Positions 1-6,527 of a stretch of DNA of 8,249 nucleotides are shown here, piece by piece. The first letter of the stretch is position 1. Each line of letters begins with the position of its first letter. Origin of the DNA: an uncultured Eubacterium sp. (GTDB lineage: Bacteria; Bacillota; Clostridia; Eubacteriales; Eubacteriaceae); NCBI GenBank assembly GCA_902784045.1, contig CACZTE010000041.1:1-8249 (forward strand), in the 5' to 3' direction. The position numbers and the translations under genes were made by a program. The notes beneath the pieces were generated by a model that was not told where the DNA came from, ran no database searches, and worked only from the letters and a program-made list of their open reading frames with translations.

Positions 1-1107
1 ATTGGTGAACCGGCCGATCATGGTATAGATATTTTTTCTGATTTGGAAGAAAATATTAACGGCGCTCCGATTAATCCAATGAGCAGGCGATATCCTCGAA
101 ATTTTATTCAGACCGGTATATCAGCAATTGATGTATTGATGACATTAATTAGAGGACAGAAATTGCCAATATTTTCCGGAAACGGTTTAGCACATAATGA
201 ACTTGCAGCGCAAATTGTGAAACAAGCAAAACTGTCCGATGATTACAACGATAACTTTGGAATTGTTTTCTGCGCGATAGGCGTAAAACATGATGATGAA
301 GCTTTTTTCAAAGAAAGTTTTGAAGAAGCTAATGTCATGGATCGTGTCGTTATGTTTGTCAATTACGCTAATGATCCTGTGGCAGAAAGAACATCTGCAC
401 CTCGATGTGCGTTAACTGCTGCTGAATATTTAGCATTCCATGAGAACATGCATATTCTGGTCGTTATGACCGATATCACCTCATATTGCGAAGCGTTACG
501 TGAAATCTCATCTGCGAGAGATGAGGTTCCGAGTCGCAAAGGATATCCAGGATATATGTATTCTGATTTGGCATCATTGTACGAGCGTGCAGGTATGCTT
601 AAAGAAAGCAAAGGTTCTATTACTTTTCTTCCGATTTTAACAATGCCTAATGACGATATCACGCATCCCATTCCTGATTTGACAGGTTTTATCACCGAAG
701 GACAAATTGTATTAGGAAGAGATTTATCAAGACAAAATATATATCCTCCCATCAATGTTTTACCCTCTCTATCTCGTTTGATGAAAGACGGAATTGGAAA
801 AGGTTATACAAGAGAAGACCATCAGGATTTGGCTAATCAATTATTTTCCGCTTATTCACGGGTCCAAGAAGTTAGAGACCTTGCCCAAATAATGGGAGAG
901 GACGACTTGTCCGAAACAGAAAAACAATACATGGCGTTTGGAAAAGCTTTTGAATCAGATTTCTTAGGTCAAAGCTTTGAAGAGAATCGAACAATCATTC
1001 AAAGTTTAGATTTAGGATGGAAGTTGTTAACAATTCTACCGAAATCGGAATTAAGCCGATTAAGTCCCAAATTGATTGAAAAATATTATCCGGATGAACA
1101 CAATTAG
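1..1107 (+). CDS. ntpB: V/A-type ATPase subunit B, 5'-truncated by window edge
   Basis: This is the non-catalytic nucleotide-binding subunit of the cytoplasmic V1/A1 head, which alternates with catalytic subunit A in a hexamer that couples ATP to H+ or Na+ movement. The reading frame is open from base 1, so the 5' end lies outside. The 368 visible residues compare with roughly 455-470 for the family, so about 90 N-terminal residues are missing. The first in-frame start-like codon (TTG at 43) is internal and not a real start. Visible family motifs are INGAPINP (about 19-26), the degenerate P-loop region PIFSGNGLAHNELAAQ (56-71), TDITSYCEALREISSARDE (157-175), and GYPGYMYSDL shortly after. The C-terminal helical part ends in KLIEKYYPD. 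Subunit D follows 89 bases downstream, the usual order at the end of such operons. The ion specificity cannot be told from this subunit. Family identity is essentially certain; the symbol follows Enterococcus usage. Confidence 0.96.
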   Translation: MGEPADHGIDIFSDLEENINGAPINPMSRRYPRNFIQTGISAIDVLMTLIRGQKLPIFSGNGLAHNELAAQIVKQAKLSDDYNDNFGIVFCAIGVKHDDEAFFKESFEEANVMDRVVMFVNYANDPVAERTSAPRCALTAAEYLAFHENMHILVVMTDITSYCEALREISSARDEVPSRKGYPGYMYSDLASLYERAGMLKESKGSITFLPILTMPNDDITHPIPDLTGFITEGQIVLGRDLSRQNIYPPINVLPSLSRLMKDGIGKGYTREDHQDLANQLFSAYSRVQEVRDLAQIMGEDDLSETEKQYMAFGKAFESDFLGQSFEENRTIIQSLDLGWKLLTILPKSELSRLSPKLIEKYYPDEHN

Positions 1108-1143
1108 AATATTCAATAGTGTATTGTATTGTGGATTGTGCAG

Positions 1144-1149
1144 TATAAT
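1144..1149 (+). promoter_or_regulatory. possible internal -10 box upstream of ntpD
   Basis: A perfect TATAAT lies in the ntpB-ntpD gap, 47 bases before the ntpD start. No convincing -35 is present at 16-18 bases: the best upstream match, TTGTAT at 1124, sits only 14 bases away. There is no extended -10 TG either. It is therefore a weak candidate for an internal promoter within an AT-rich gap. Confidence 0.2.
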
Positions 1150-1160
1150 CCTTTAAACAA

Positions 1161-1176
1161 ATATGCTCTAGCATAT
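1161..1176 (+). repeat. small perfect hairpin in the ntpB-ntpD gap
   Basis: ATATGC and GCATAT flank a TCTA tetraloop, giving a 6-bp perfect stem that ends about 20 bases before the ntpD start codon. No T-tract follows, so it is not an intrinsic terminator. It could be an mRNA processing or stability element, or a weak modulator of ntpD translation, but those roles are inference. The stem is AT-rich and short, so chance is possible. Confidence 0.4.
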
Positions 1177-1196
1177 ACAAAAAGAGAGAATCAGCA

Positions 1197-1820
1197 ATGT
1201 CTGTAAATATAACGCCAACAAAAGCTAATCTAATTGAGAGTAAAACGAGATTAAGTTTTTCCGACAAAAGCTATAATCTACTCGATAAAAAACGTACAGT
1301 ATTAATTCAGGAAATCATGAAACTGGTTGATGAAGCAAAAAGTTTGGAAGCGGAAATCAACGAGACGTTTAAAGATGCGTATTTAGCACTTCAGCAGGCT
1401 ACGGTTAGCATGGGATTAAAACATTTGAGTGATTACGCGTTATCAATTCATCCTGAAGAACCTTTTGATATTATTACACGAAGCATCATGGGGGTGGATA
1501 TCCCAGAGATAGTTTTATCAGATCAGGAAGAAACATCCATACCAAGTCTGCCTTATGGTTTTTCCGAGAATAATCCGGCATTGGATGTGGCTATTCAAAA
1601 GTTTAATCATGTAAAAAACGTTTCTTATAAACTTGCAGAAACCGAAGGACGTGCCTTTAGACTATCTATGGAAATTAAAAAAACACAAAAAAGTGCTAAT
1701 GCTCTAGAAAAGATTGAGATTCCAAGACTTAAGGAAGTAATCAAACAAATCGAAGAAAGCATTGAAGAAAAGGATAGAGAAGAAAACTTTCGCATAAAAA
1801 AAATTAAAAATAAGCATTAA
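1197..1820 (+). CDS. ntpD: V/A-type ATPase subunit D (central stalk)
   Basis: This subunit is the coiled-coil rotor shaft of the V/A-type ATPase. It inserts into the A3B3 head and transmits rotation to the membrane ring. Its 207 residues match the family's usual 200-220. The N-terminus reads ITPTKANLIESKTRLSFS (about 5-22), and a second long helix begins with LAETEGRAFRLSMEIKKT. The C-terminus carries the family signature NALEKIEIPRLKEVIKQIEE and a basic end. Between the helices lies the more variable globular loop with MGVDIPEI. The ATG at 1197 has a modest purine-rich AGAGAG about 8 bases upstream and is where the family homology begins. It is the last gene of its operon: a strong intrinsic terminator begins 16 bases after the stop. 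Nothing is missing or broken. Confidence 0.94.
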   Translation: MSVNITPTKANLIESKTRLSFSDKSYNLLDKKRTVLIQEIMKLVDEAKSLEAEINETFKDAYLALQQATVSMGLKHLSDYALSIHPEEPFDIITRSIMGVDIPEIVLSDQEETSIPSLPYGFSENNPALDVAIQKFNHVKNVSYKLAETEGRAFRLSMEIKKTQKSANALEKIEIPRLKEVIKQIEESIEEKDREENFRIKKIKNKH

Positions 1821-1835
1821 TAATGCGTAGCGAAT

Positions 1836-1867
1836 AAAAAAGCGTCGTTTTTTAACGGCGCTTTTTT
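1836..1867 (+). terminator. intrinsic terminator closing the ATPase operon
   Basis: The core stem pairs GCGTCGTT (1842-1849) with AACGGCGC (1854-1861) across a TTTT loop, with one G-T wobble. It is extended by six A (1836-1841) facing six T (1862-1867). The T-tract on the plus strand makes it a standard terminator 16 bases after ntpD. The A-tract gives it a T-tract on the minus strand as well, so it could work both ways, although no minus-strand gene is nearby. Confidence 0.9.
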
Positions 1868-1894
1868 GATTTTACCAAAACCGGGTTTCAACAG

Positions 1895-1924
1895 TTGACC
1901 ATTTCAAATACCATTTGTTAGCAT
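1895..1924 (+). promoter_or_regulatory. candidate sigma-A-type promoter for the hydrolase pair
   Basis: TTGACC (1895-1900, five of six to the -35 consensus) is followed after 18 bases by TAGCAT (1919-1924, four of six to -10). A TG at 1916-1917 makes it an extended -10. It lies between the ATPase terminator and the first hydrolase gene, about 50 bases before its ATG, where a new promoter is expected. The spacer region holds a direct repeat of ACCATTT (1898-1904 and 1910-1916) and an overlapping inverted repeat CAAAT-ACC-ATTTG (1905-1917), which could be a regulator site. A second -10-like TATCAT at 1930-1935 lacks a well-spaced -35. Confidence 0.5.
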
Positions 1925-1964
1925 ATTTGTATCATTTCATTCATTTCTTTAAAATTTGTTTTAT

Positions 1965-1970
1965 GGAGGA
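1965..1970 (+). promoter_or_regulatory. ribosome binding site that fixes the first hydrolase start
   Basis: GGAGGA is separated by 6 bases from the ATG at 1977. The same reading frame is open from a TTG at 1956, but that codon has no Shine-Dalgarno sequence and would place GGAGGA inside the coding region. The ATG at 1977 is therefore the chosen start. Confidence 0.85.
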
Positions 1971-1976
1971 TATTGC

Positions 1977-3569
1977 ATGATAAAACAACAATTCATGAAA
2001 AACAAACTGTTAATCGTAGGGATTGTTGCTTTTGTGATTGCGATAGGGATTATATCCGTTTATGGATATACTCAATATGGACCAAAACAAATTACTGTTT
2101 CTTCTCTGGATGCGTCCACTGGAAAGATGGACACGAAAACAATAACGGCGTCTAACGCAGACACTGTTGAAAAGGCGCTTCGGAATAATCAAATTCCGAT
2201 AGATAGCATTAATTACAGCTGTTCAGAGAATTTAAACTCAAATGTCAAAAACATTTCACAAATCCATATTGAGAAAAAGGCGACCTCGCAATCCAAAACA
2301 ACAAATGAAAAAGACGGTAATCAAGTGCTCAACACACAAAATACTCCAAGCACACAAAATACCTCTTCGGTAACAAATGTGAGTTCGTCTGGTTCTGCAA
2401 CGGATGGTAAATCTAAAACACCTTCTTCGACGGCTGTTCAGCCTGTTGTTGTACCCGTGAATACTGATTCTAAAACACAAGAACCTAATCCTAATTCGAC
2501 AGCAGTTCAAAATTCAGTGACAACACTTTCTGACAATGTTCCTACTGAAGAAAATAAAGTATCTTCAGTGAAACAGGTTAAACAAGAAACTACAAACGTC
2601 AAGCCTGATTCTGAGACTGTTGTTGGTGTTTCGGAAAGTCCACAAGATCAATCCGTTCAAACATCTGCTGATAGTACTAAAGCAAATTCAAGCAAAGATG
2701 ATGTTGACAGCGCTAAAGCTTCTACATTAAATAGCGATGTTGATAACATAAAAGTATTATCAGATAGTAATGGTAATGATAAAGTTGCGAATCAAGGCAC
2801 GGAAAATAAAACTGAACAGTCGGTAAAAACAGAAACAATTGAAATGGATATTCCATTTGGAACCAAAAGAGTTAATTCCGATCAAGTCAAAAAAGGCGAA
2901 GAGGTAGTTACTACTCTTGGCGTAAACGGCCTAAAAAATGTGACTTGCGAAGTTACTTATGTTGACAATAAAGTTGTCAGTCGAAAAACTATTTCTGAGG
3001 AAATCATTACTCAGCCGATAACTGAGGTGATATCAGTAGGAACCGGTGCAGAGACGACATTGCAACCGGCCACTAATTCTTCGTCTAATCAGGATACATC
3101 TAATCAAGAAAAGACCGAAGAAGCACCAAATGATAACCCAGAACAAAAAGATATACTTGACTATCTCAGTGAGTATGCTTTATCAATCAATATGTCAAAT
3201 GGCGGTACTTATGGAAATGCAACTCAGAGCACATCTTCTGTGAATATGGATTTTGTATGTGCTGTTGTTGCCCAAGAAGGCGGGACTTCTTATGAAGGAG
3301 CTTTAGCAGTAATTTCCTGTATTATGAATCGTGCTGATTCCGGTGCATGGGGAGATACGAATGTGGAAGGCATTATAAAAATGCCTGGTCAATTTGAAGC
3401 ATATGAAAGCGGCGCCTATGAAAAATATTTAGGCCAGTCTTTACCGGAAGTTGAAGCTGCTGTTCGAGATTGTATGGATTACGGACTGAGAACTCATCCT
3501 TATCAATCTTTTAGAAGCTACCAAAGCGACGGATCTGTAACTAATATAGGTGGTAATTGGTATTTTTAG
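1977..3569 (+). CDS. membrane-anchored DUF348-like/G5/SleB-like cell-wall hydrolase
   Basis: This is a probable exported peptidoglycan-active enzyme of 530 residues. One hydrophobic segment near the N-terminus (about 11-31) follows a few Lys, consistent with an uncleaved signal anchor. Residues about 37-102 resemble the DUF348 segment of YabE and Rpf-type proteins. A low-complexity Ser/Thr/Asn/Gln linker (about 103-282) follows, then a G5 domain (about 283-356, ending ITQPITEVISVGT). G5 domains are known from cell-wall and sugar-binding proteins. A second short linker leads to a C-terminal SleB-like Hydrolase_2 domain (424-530). It has AQEGGTSYEGALAVISCIMNR, with Glu434 as the likely catalytic acid, then PGQF (470-473) and the terminal NIGGNWYF. 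It could cleave glycan strands like SleB lytic transglycosylases, but the substrate is inferred. The next gene, 19 bases downstream, carries a paralogous C-terminal domain. SleB enzymes act in spore germination, but this architecture points as much to vegetative wall turnover. Confidence 0.85.
   Translation: MIKQQFMKNKLLIVGIVAFVIAIGIISVYGYTQYGPKQITVSSLDASTGKMDTKTITASNADTVEKALRNNQIPIDSINYSCSENLNSNVKNISQIHIEKKATSQSKTTNEKDGNQVLNTQNTPSTQNTSSVTNVSSSGSATDGKSKTPSSTAVQPVVVPVNTDSKTQEPNPNSTAVQNSVTTLSDNVPTEENKVSSVKQVKQETTNVKPDSETVVGVSESPQDQSVQTSADSTKANSSKDDVDSAKASTLNSDVDNIKVLSDSNGNDKVANQGTENKTEQSVKTETIEMDIPFGTKRVNSDQVKKGEEVVTTLGVNGLKNVTCEVTYVDNKVVSRKTISEEIITQPITEVISVGTGAETTLQPATNSSSNQDTSNQEKTEEAPNDNPEQKDILDYLSEYALSINMSNGGTYGNATQSTSSVNMDFVCAVVAQEGGTSYEGALAVISCIMNRADSGAWGDTNVEGIIKMPGQFEAYESGAYEKYLGQSLPEVEAAVRDCMDYGLRTHPYQSFRSYQSDGSVTNIGGNWYF
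2333..2362 (+). repeat. short direct repeat in the linker coding region
   Basis: CACACAAAATAC occurs at 2333-2344 and again at 2351-2362, a period of 18 bases or six codons. It encodes the repeated TQNT in the Ser/Thr/Asn linker of the first hydrolase. A looser echo of STAVQ occurs twice further on. The linker probably grew in part by in-frame duplication. Confidence 0.6.
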
Positions 3570-3571
3570 AA

Positions 3572-3581
3572 AAGGCGGTGA
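3572..3581 (+). promoter_or_regulatory. near-consensus ribosome binding site of the second hydrolase
   Basis: AAGGCGGTGA differs at one base from the full anti-Shine-Dalgarno complement AAGGAGGTGA and stands 7 bases before the ATG at 3589. It begins 2 bases after the stop of the first hydrolase, which supports translation from a shared message and possibly strong expression of the second protein. Confidence 0.85.
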
Positions 3582-3588
3582 ATAAACC

Positions 3589-4542
3589 ATGCATACTTTA
3601 AGACATATTTCATTTACTATTGCGTTGTCTTTTGTCATGGTACTTTGTTTATCGTCTCCGGTTTTCGGTCAGGATAATAATCAAAAAAACGCCAGTGAAC
3701 TTGCTTCGGAAATCACAAAATTACAAACTGAGATTGACAATTTGGGAAAAGAGTTGTCAAATCTTAATGCAAAGTCTGATGAACTAAATAAACGCATTAA
3801 GGAAAACGAAGCATCGTTAAAAACTAAATCCGCCGAATTGGAAGTGTCAAAAAATGATATGGGCGGAAGAGCTCGTGCGATGTATATTTATGGAAATGAC
3901 AGTTATTTAAATTTACTGTTTTCATCAAAAACAATGGGCGAACTCATTGAAAATTCCCAAAACGTTTTAACTGTTGTACAAACCGATGCTAATTCAATCA
4001 AATCAATTCAAAGAGAACAGAATGAGTTGACTTCACAAATTAATCAACTTGTTAAAGACAAAGAAGAAGTTGAAAAAAATAAGGAAGAAATAATAGCCAA
4101 ACAAAAAGATCTTCAGGATAAAATGAAACAACAGCAAGGGAATCTGACATCTTACGGTACCTTAACCGGAGGCCATACAACAAATTCTTCCGGTGACAGA
4201 GATATGATTTGTGCCATTGTAGCATCTGAAGGCAATAGCACTTATGAATCCGCACTAGCAGTAATCACCTGCGTGATGAACAGGTGTGATACAGGTGCCT
4301 GGGGCGGGAAAGATCCGATTAGTGTGTTAACCGCTCCGGGACAATTTGCGGGCTATTTGGATGGACCATATACTCGTTATTTAAATCATGGTTATCCGGC
4401 TCATGTAGAACAAGCCGTGTCAGATTGCTTAGATAAAGGAATACGTAATCATAACTGTTTGGGATTCAGAAGTTATCCTGGCTGGTCTGGTGGTCAAGAA
4501 ATTAATATTGGCGGTAATTACTATGGTAATCCTATGAATTAG
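3589..4542 (+). CDS. secreted PcsB-like coiled-coil / SleB-like cell-wall hydrolase
   Basis: This is a 317-residue exported protein. The N-terminus is a typical signal peptide: Arg5, a hydrophobic core about 7-22, and a likely cleavage after VFG (25-27). Cys20 does not sit in a proper lipobox, since Leu precedes it. Residues about 30-165 form a long Lys/Glu-rich coiled coil. Its middle portion MGGRARAMYIYGNDSYLNLL (91-110) and following SSKTMGEL match the PcsB/CwlO-type coiled-coil domain, which in other Firmicutes links wall hydrolases to FtsEX at the division site. After a Gly/Thr/Ser linker comes a SleB-like Hydrolase_2 domain (205-317) with ASEG (Glu214 likely catalytic), CVMNR, PGQF (250-253) and NIGGNYYG. 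Usual PcsB and CwlO proteins end in CHAP or NlpC/P60 peptidases, so this pairing is a domain swap. The catalytic domain is about half identical to that of the preceding gene. Role in septal or wall remodelling is inference. Confidence 0.85.
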   Translation: MHTLRHISFTIALSFVMVLCLSSPVFGQDNNQKNASELASEITKLQTEIDNLGKELSNLNAKSDELNKRIKENEASLKTKSAELEVSKNDMGGRARAMYIYGNDSYLNLLFSSKTMGELIENSQNVLTVVQTDANSIKSIQREQNELTSQINQLVKDKEEVEKNKEEIIAKQKDLQDKMKQQQGNLTSYGTLTGGHTTNSSGDRDMICAIVASEGNSTYESALAVITCVMNRCDTGAWGGKDPISVLTAPGQFAGYLDGPYTRYLNHGYPAHVEQAVSDCLDKGIRNHNCLGFRSYPGWSGGQEINIGGNYYGNPMN

Positions 4543-4596
4543 TTATCGTATATTCTTAATGAAAATTTTATAGAAAATAATTTTAAAATAAGGAAT

Positions 4597-4628
4597 AAAA
4601 GTGGCTCGTAACGGACGGGCCATTTTTT
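4597..4628 (+). terminator. intrinsic terminator after the hydrolase pair
   Basis: TGGCTCG (4602-4608) pairs with CGGGCCA (4616-4622) across a 7-base loop, with one wobble pair. The stem is extended by a G-T wobble and A-T pairs, and six T follow (4623-4628). It lies about 55 bases after the stop of the second hydrolase and ends that unit. Confidence 0.88.
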
Positions 4629-4714
4629 AATTGATTCACCACATGCAGCACAAATCTTTGAATATATAATCTCCATGTGAGCGATTAGTGAAAAAGAGAG
4701 TTATAAAAATAATA
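4629..4714. other. convergent intergenic spacer, nothing recognised
   Basis: About 86 AT-rich bases lie between the two convergent terminators. I see no supported ORF, RNA gene or promoter feeding a gene here. A 6-bp inverted repeat CACATG/CATGTG (4640-4645 and 4674-4679) with a 28-base loop is probably chance. Confidence 0.6.
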
Positions 4715-4751
4715 ATTCCCAACCCTGTTTTACAGTAACGGAGTTGGGAAT
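4715..4751 (-). terminator. intrinsic terminator of the glnS-paaK-ACT operon
   Basis: ATTCCCAAC (4715-4723) and GTTGGGAAT (4743-4751) form a perfect 9-bp stem. The loop contains a second small hairpin, CTGT-TTT-ACAG (4725-4735). Read on the minus strand, the stem is followed by a T-rich run (TTATTATTTTTAT), and the structure begins 23 bases beyond the stop of the ACT-domain gene. The T-tract is interrupted by A, so efficiency may be moderate. Confidence 0.8.
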
Positions 4752-4774
4752 ATATTTAATATCAATTTGAGGTA

Positions 4775-5191
4775 TTACTCATCGATATTGGAAAGACCAC
4801 TTTCCCGGATGAGTTCAATCGTTTTGTCTTTATCTGTCGTTGACATGATAAGCATATATGGGGCATCGGTGACAGCGTAAGGATAAAGATAATTGATACT
4901 TATGTCATGATCTGCTAAAAGATGGAAGATTCGATTCATAGTACCGGGTTTATCCAATGGTTCCACAACTACGACTTCCGTCATTCGTACCACATAGCCT
5001 TCTTTTTTTAACATTTCTAACGCTTTGTAAGGCTCATCGGTAACAAAACGAAAAATGTTAAATTCAGTGGAATCATAGACGGACATGGCGTGAATATTAA
5101 TGTTGTTTTTGGCCAGAACATCTGTTACTGCTGCGAGACGGCCAATTTTATTCTCGATAAAGGTTGATAATTGATGAATTTTTTTTAACAT
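4775..5191 (-). CDS. tandem ACT-domain protein, probable ligand-binding regulator
   Basis: This 138-residue protein consists almost entirely of two ACT domains. The first is at about 3-66, with KIGRLAAVTDVLAKNNINI (15-33). The second is at about 72-134, with DKPGTMNRIFHLLADHDISI (80-99). Each has the Gly/Pro turn followed by a helix that is typical of amino-acid-sensing ACT folds. No catalytic or DNA-binding domain is attached, so it resembles the stand-alone ACT proteins (COG4747-like) often found beside phenylacetate-CoA ligase genes in anaerobic bacteria and archaea. It lies 12 bases downstream of paaK. Its AAGGAG starts directly after the paaK stop TAA and stands 6 bases before the ATG, which strongly suggests co-translation. 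A role in sensing an aromatic amino acid or an aryl acid is plausible but not shown by sequence. The coding start contains a run of eight A. Confidence 0.88.
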   Translation of the reverse strand: MLKKIHQLSTFIENKIGRLAAVTDVLAKNNINIHAMSVYDSTEFNIFRFVTDEPYKALEMLKKEGYVVRMTEVVVVEPLDKPGTMNRIFHLLADHDISINYLYPYAVTDAPYMLIMSTTDKDKTIELIRESGLSNIDE

Positions 5192-5203
5192 CGGTTTCTC
5201 CTT

Positions 5204-6511
5204 TTAATCTTCTTTTAATTTCCGCATATCGTTCACGCGTTTAGCCTTGCCTTCGGAACGTTTTAATGAAAATGGTTCTACTAAATGAATTCCGGGATGA
5301 ATGCCCAAAACGGCGTGCATCTGATTTTTAATTGTATTTTGTAAGTTTTCTAAACTTGAAACGGAATCTAAAAGATTGGAATCAATGACTTCTACGTCAA
5401 TATCCATTTTATCAAGATAGCCTTTTTTGTCAACGTTGATCATATAATTACTGCCGATCCCATCAATGGATAGCAATACTTCTTCGATTTGCGAAGGGAA
5501 GACATTAACGCCGCTGATAATAAGCATATCATCAGCTCTACCAGTGATTTTTGCCATTCTCATTGTTGTGCGACCGCAGGTACAGGGCTTGCTGTCAAGT
5601 GCTGTGATATCACGTGTACGATAACGTAAAACAGGAACAGCTTCTTTAAATAAAGGTGTAATGACAAGCTCTCCATATTCACCCTCAGGAAGCACTTCTC
5701 CGGTTTCGGGATTAATGACTTCGGCAATGAAATAGTCTTCGCAAATATGCATACCTTTGTATTCAAGACATTCACCAGATACGCTGGGACCGATAAGTTC
5801 AGTCATACCGTAATTTTCGGTCGCCTGCATACCCCAGCCTTCGTTAAGCTTGGTGCGCATTGCTTCTGTAGAGCCTTCGCCACCGAATAAACCGTGACGA
5901 ACATTGAGTTCTTCCGCCGGATTAATCCCCATCGCTCTGGCTACTTCAACAAGATGCAAGGCATAGGAAGGTGTAGCGATTAAAGTGGTTGTTCCAAAAT
6001 CTTTAAGCATTTTAATTTGGCGTTTTGAGTTTCCGCTGGACAATGGAACAACACCTGCTCCAATCCGCTGAAGACCTTGATGAAGGCCTAAAGCACCGGT
6101 AAAAAGTCCATATCCGAAAGAAATCTGAGCCGTATCTCTATCCGTCACACCTGCTGCGCTAATCAATCTTGCCATACATTCGGTCCAAACTTCTAAATCA
6201 TGCCTAGTGTATCCTACGACAGTAGGATTGCCGGTTGTGCCGGAAGAAGCATGGAAACGGACGCATTTTTCCTTAGGAATAGCGAACATTCCAAAAGGAT
6301 AGTTGTTTCGAAAATCCTCTTTTGTTGTGAAAGGAATTTTTTTAAGATCATCTAATGACTGAATATCCCGAGGGTCAAGGCCAGCATCGTGAAATTTCTT
6401 TCGATATAATGGTACTTTTTTATATGCGTACTTAACGGTTTTTTTCAGCCTTTTAAGCTGAATTCGTTGAATTTGTTCTCTGTCTAAGGTTTCTTTGGTA
6501 GACCAGATCAT
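5204..6511 (-). CDS. paaK: phenylacetate-CoA ligase (PaaK family)
   Basis: This is an adenylate-forming enzyme that would join an aryl acid such as phenylacetate to CoA with ATP hydrolysis to AMP, in the cytoplasm. Its 435 residues match the family's usual 430-440. Visible motifs are the phosphate-binding loop SSGTTGNP (89-96), YGMTE (234-238), RYRTRD (296-301), and the Cys-containing CTCGRT (310-315). The hinge region GRADDMLIISGVNVFP follows (324-339), and SEGKAKRV (419-426) near the C-terminus holds the likely catalytic Lys. The ATG at 6511 is preceded by AAAGGAG that overlaps the glnS stop codon, with a rather long 11-base spacer. No other phenylacetate degradation genes are visible. With the ACT neighbour this fits the anaerobe type, in which aryl-acid-CoA activation is tied to aromatic amino acid metabolism. 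The true substrate (phenylacetate, indoleacetate or another) is not readable from sequence. Confidence 0.93.
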   Translation of the reverse strand: MIWSTKETLDREQIQRIQLKRLKKTVKYAYKKVPLYRKKFHDAGLDPRDIQSLDDLKKIPFTTKEDFRNNYPFGMFAIPKEKCVRFHASSGTTGNPTVVGYTRHDLEVWTECMARLISAAGVTDRDTAQISFGYGLFTGALGLHQGLQRIGAGVVPLSSGNSKRQIKMLKDFGTTTLIATPSYALHLVEVARAMGINPAEELNVRHGLFGGEGSTEAMRTKLNEGWGMQATENYGMTELIGPSVSGECLEYKGMHICEDYFIAEVINPETGEVLPEGEYGELVITPLFKEAVPVLRYRTRDITALDSKPCTCGRTTMRMAKITGRADDMLIISGVNVFPSQIEEVLLSIDGIGSNYMINVDKKGYLDKMDIDVEVIDSNLLDSVSSLENLQNTIKNQMHAVLGIHPGIHLVEPFSLKRSEGKAKRVNDMRKLKED

Positions 6512-6527
6512 AAATATTTTTTCTCCT

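Noticed and set aside
43..45. TTG as the start of the ATPase subunit B gene
   Set aside because: The frame is open and homologous to subunit B back to base 1, so the codon is an internal Leu of a gene cut by the window edge.
363..755. Minus-strand ORF of 130 codons within ntpB
   Set aside because: It is an antisense shadow of strongly conserved subunit B sequence, with no support of its own.
1956..1976. Upstream TTG start for the first hydrolase adding seven residues
   Set aside because: No Shine-Dalgarno precedes it, and the strong GGAGGA at 1965-1970 points to the ATG at 1977.
2333..2362. CRISPR or minisatellite array in the repetitive linker region
   Set aside because: Only two 12-base copies in frame within a coding linker; no regular repeat-spacer structure.
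3646..3650. Lipobox in the second hydrolase signal peptide (Cys20)
   Set aside because: The residue before Cys is Leu rather than Gly, Ala or Ser, and a normal signal peptidase I site follows at VFG.
4640..4679. CACATG/CATGTG inverted repeat between the terminators
   Set aside because: Only 6 bp with a 28-base loop, no T-tract and no neighbouring gene start; chance is the simplest explanation.
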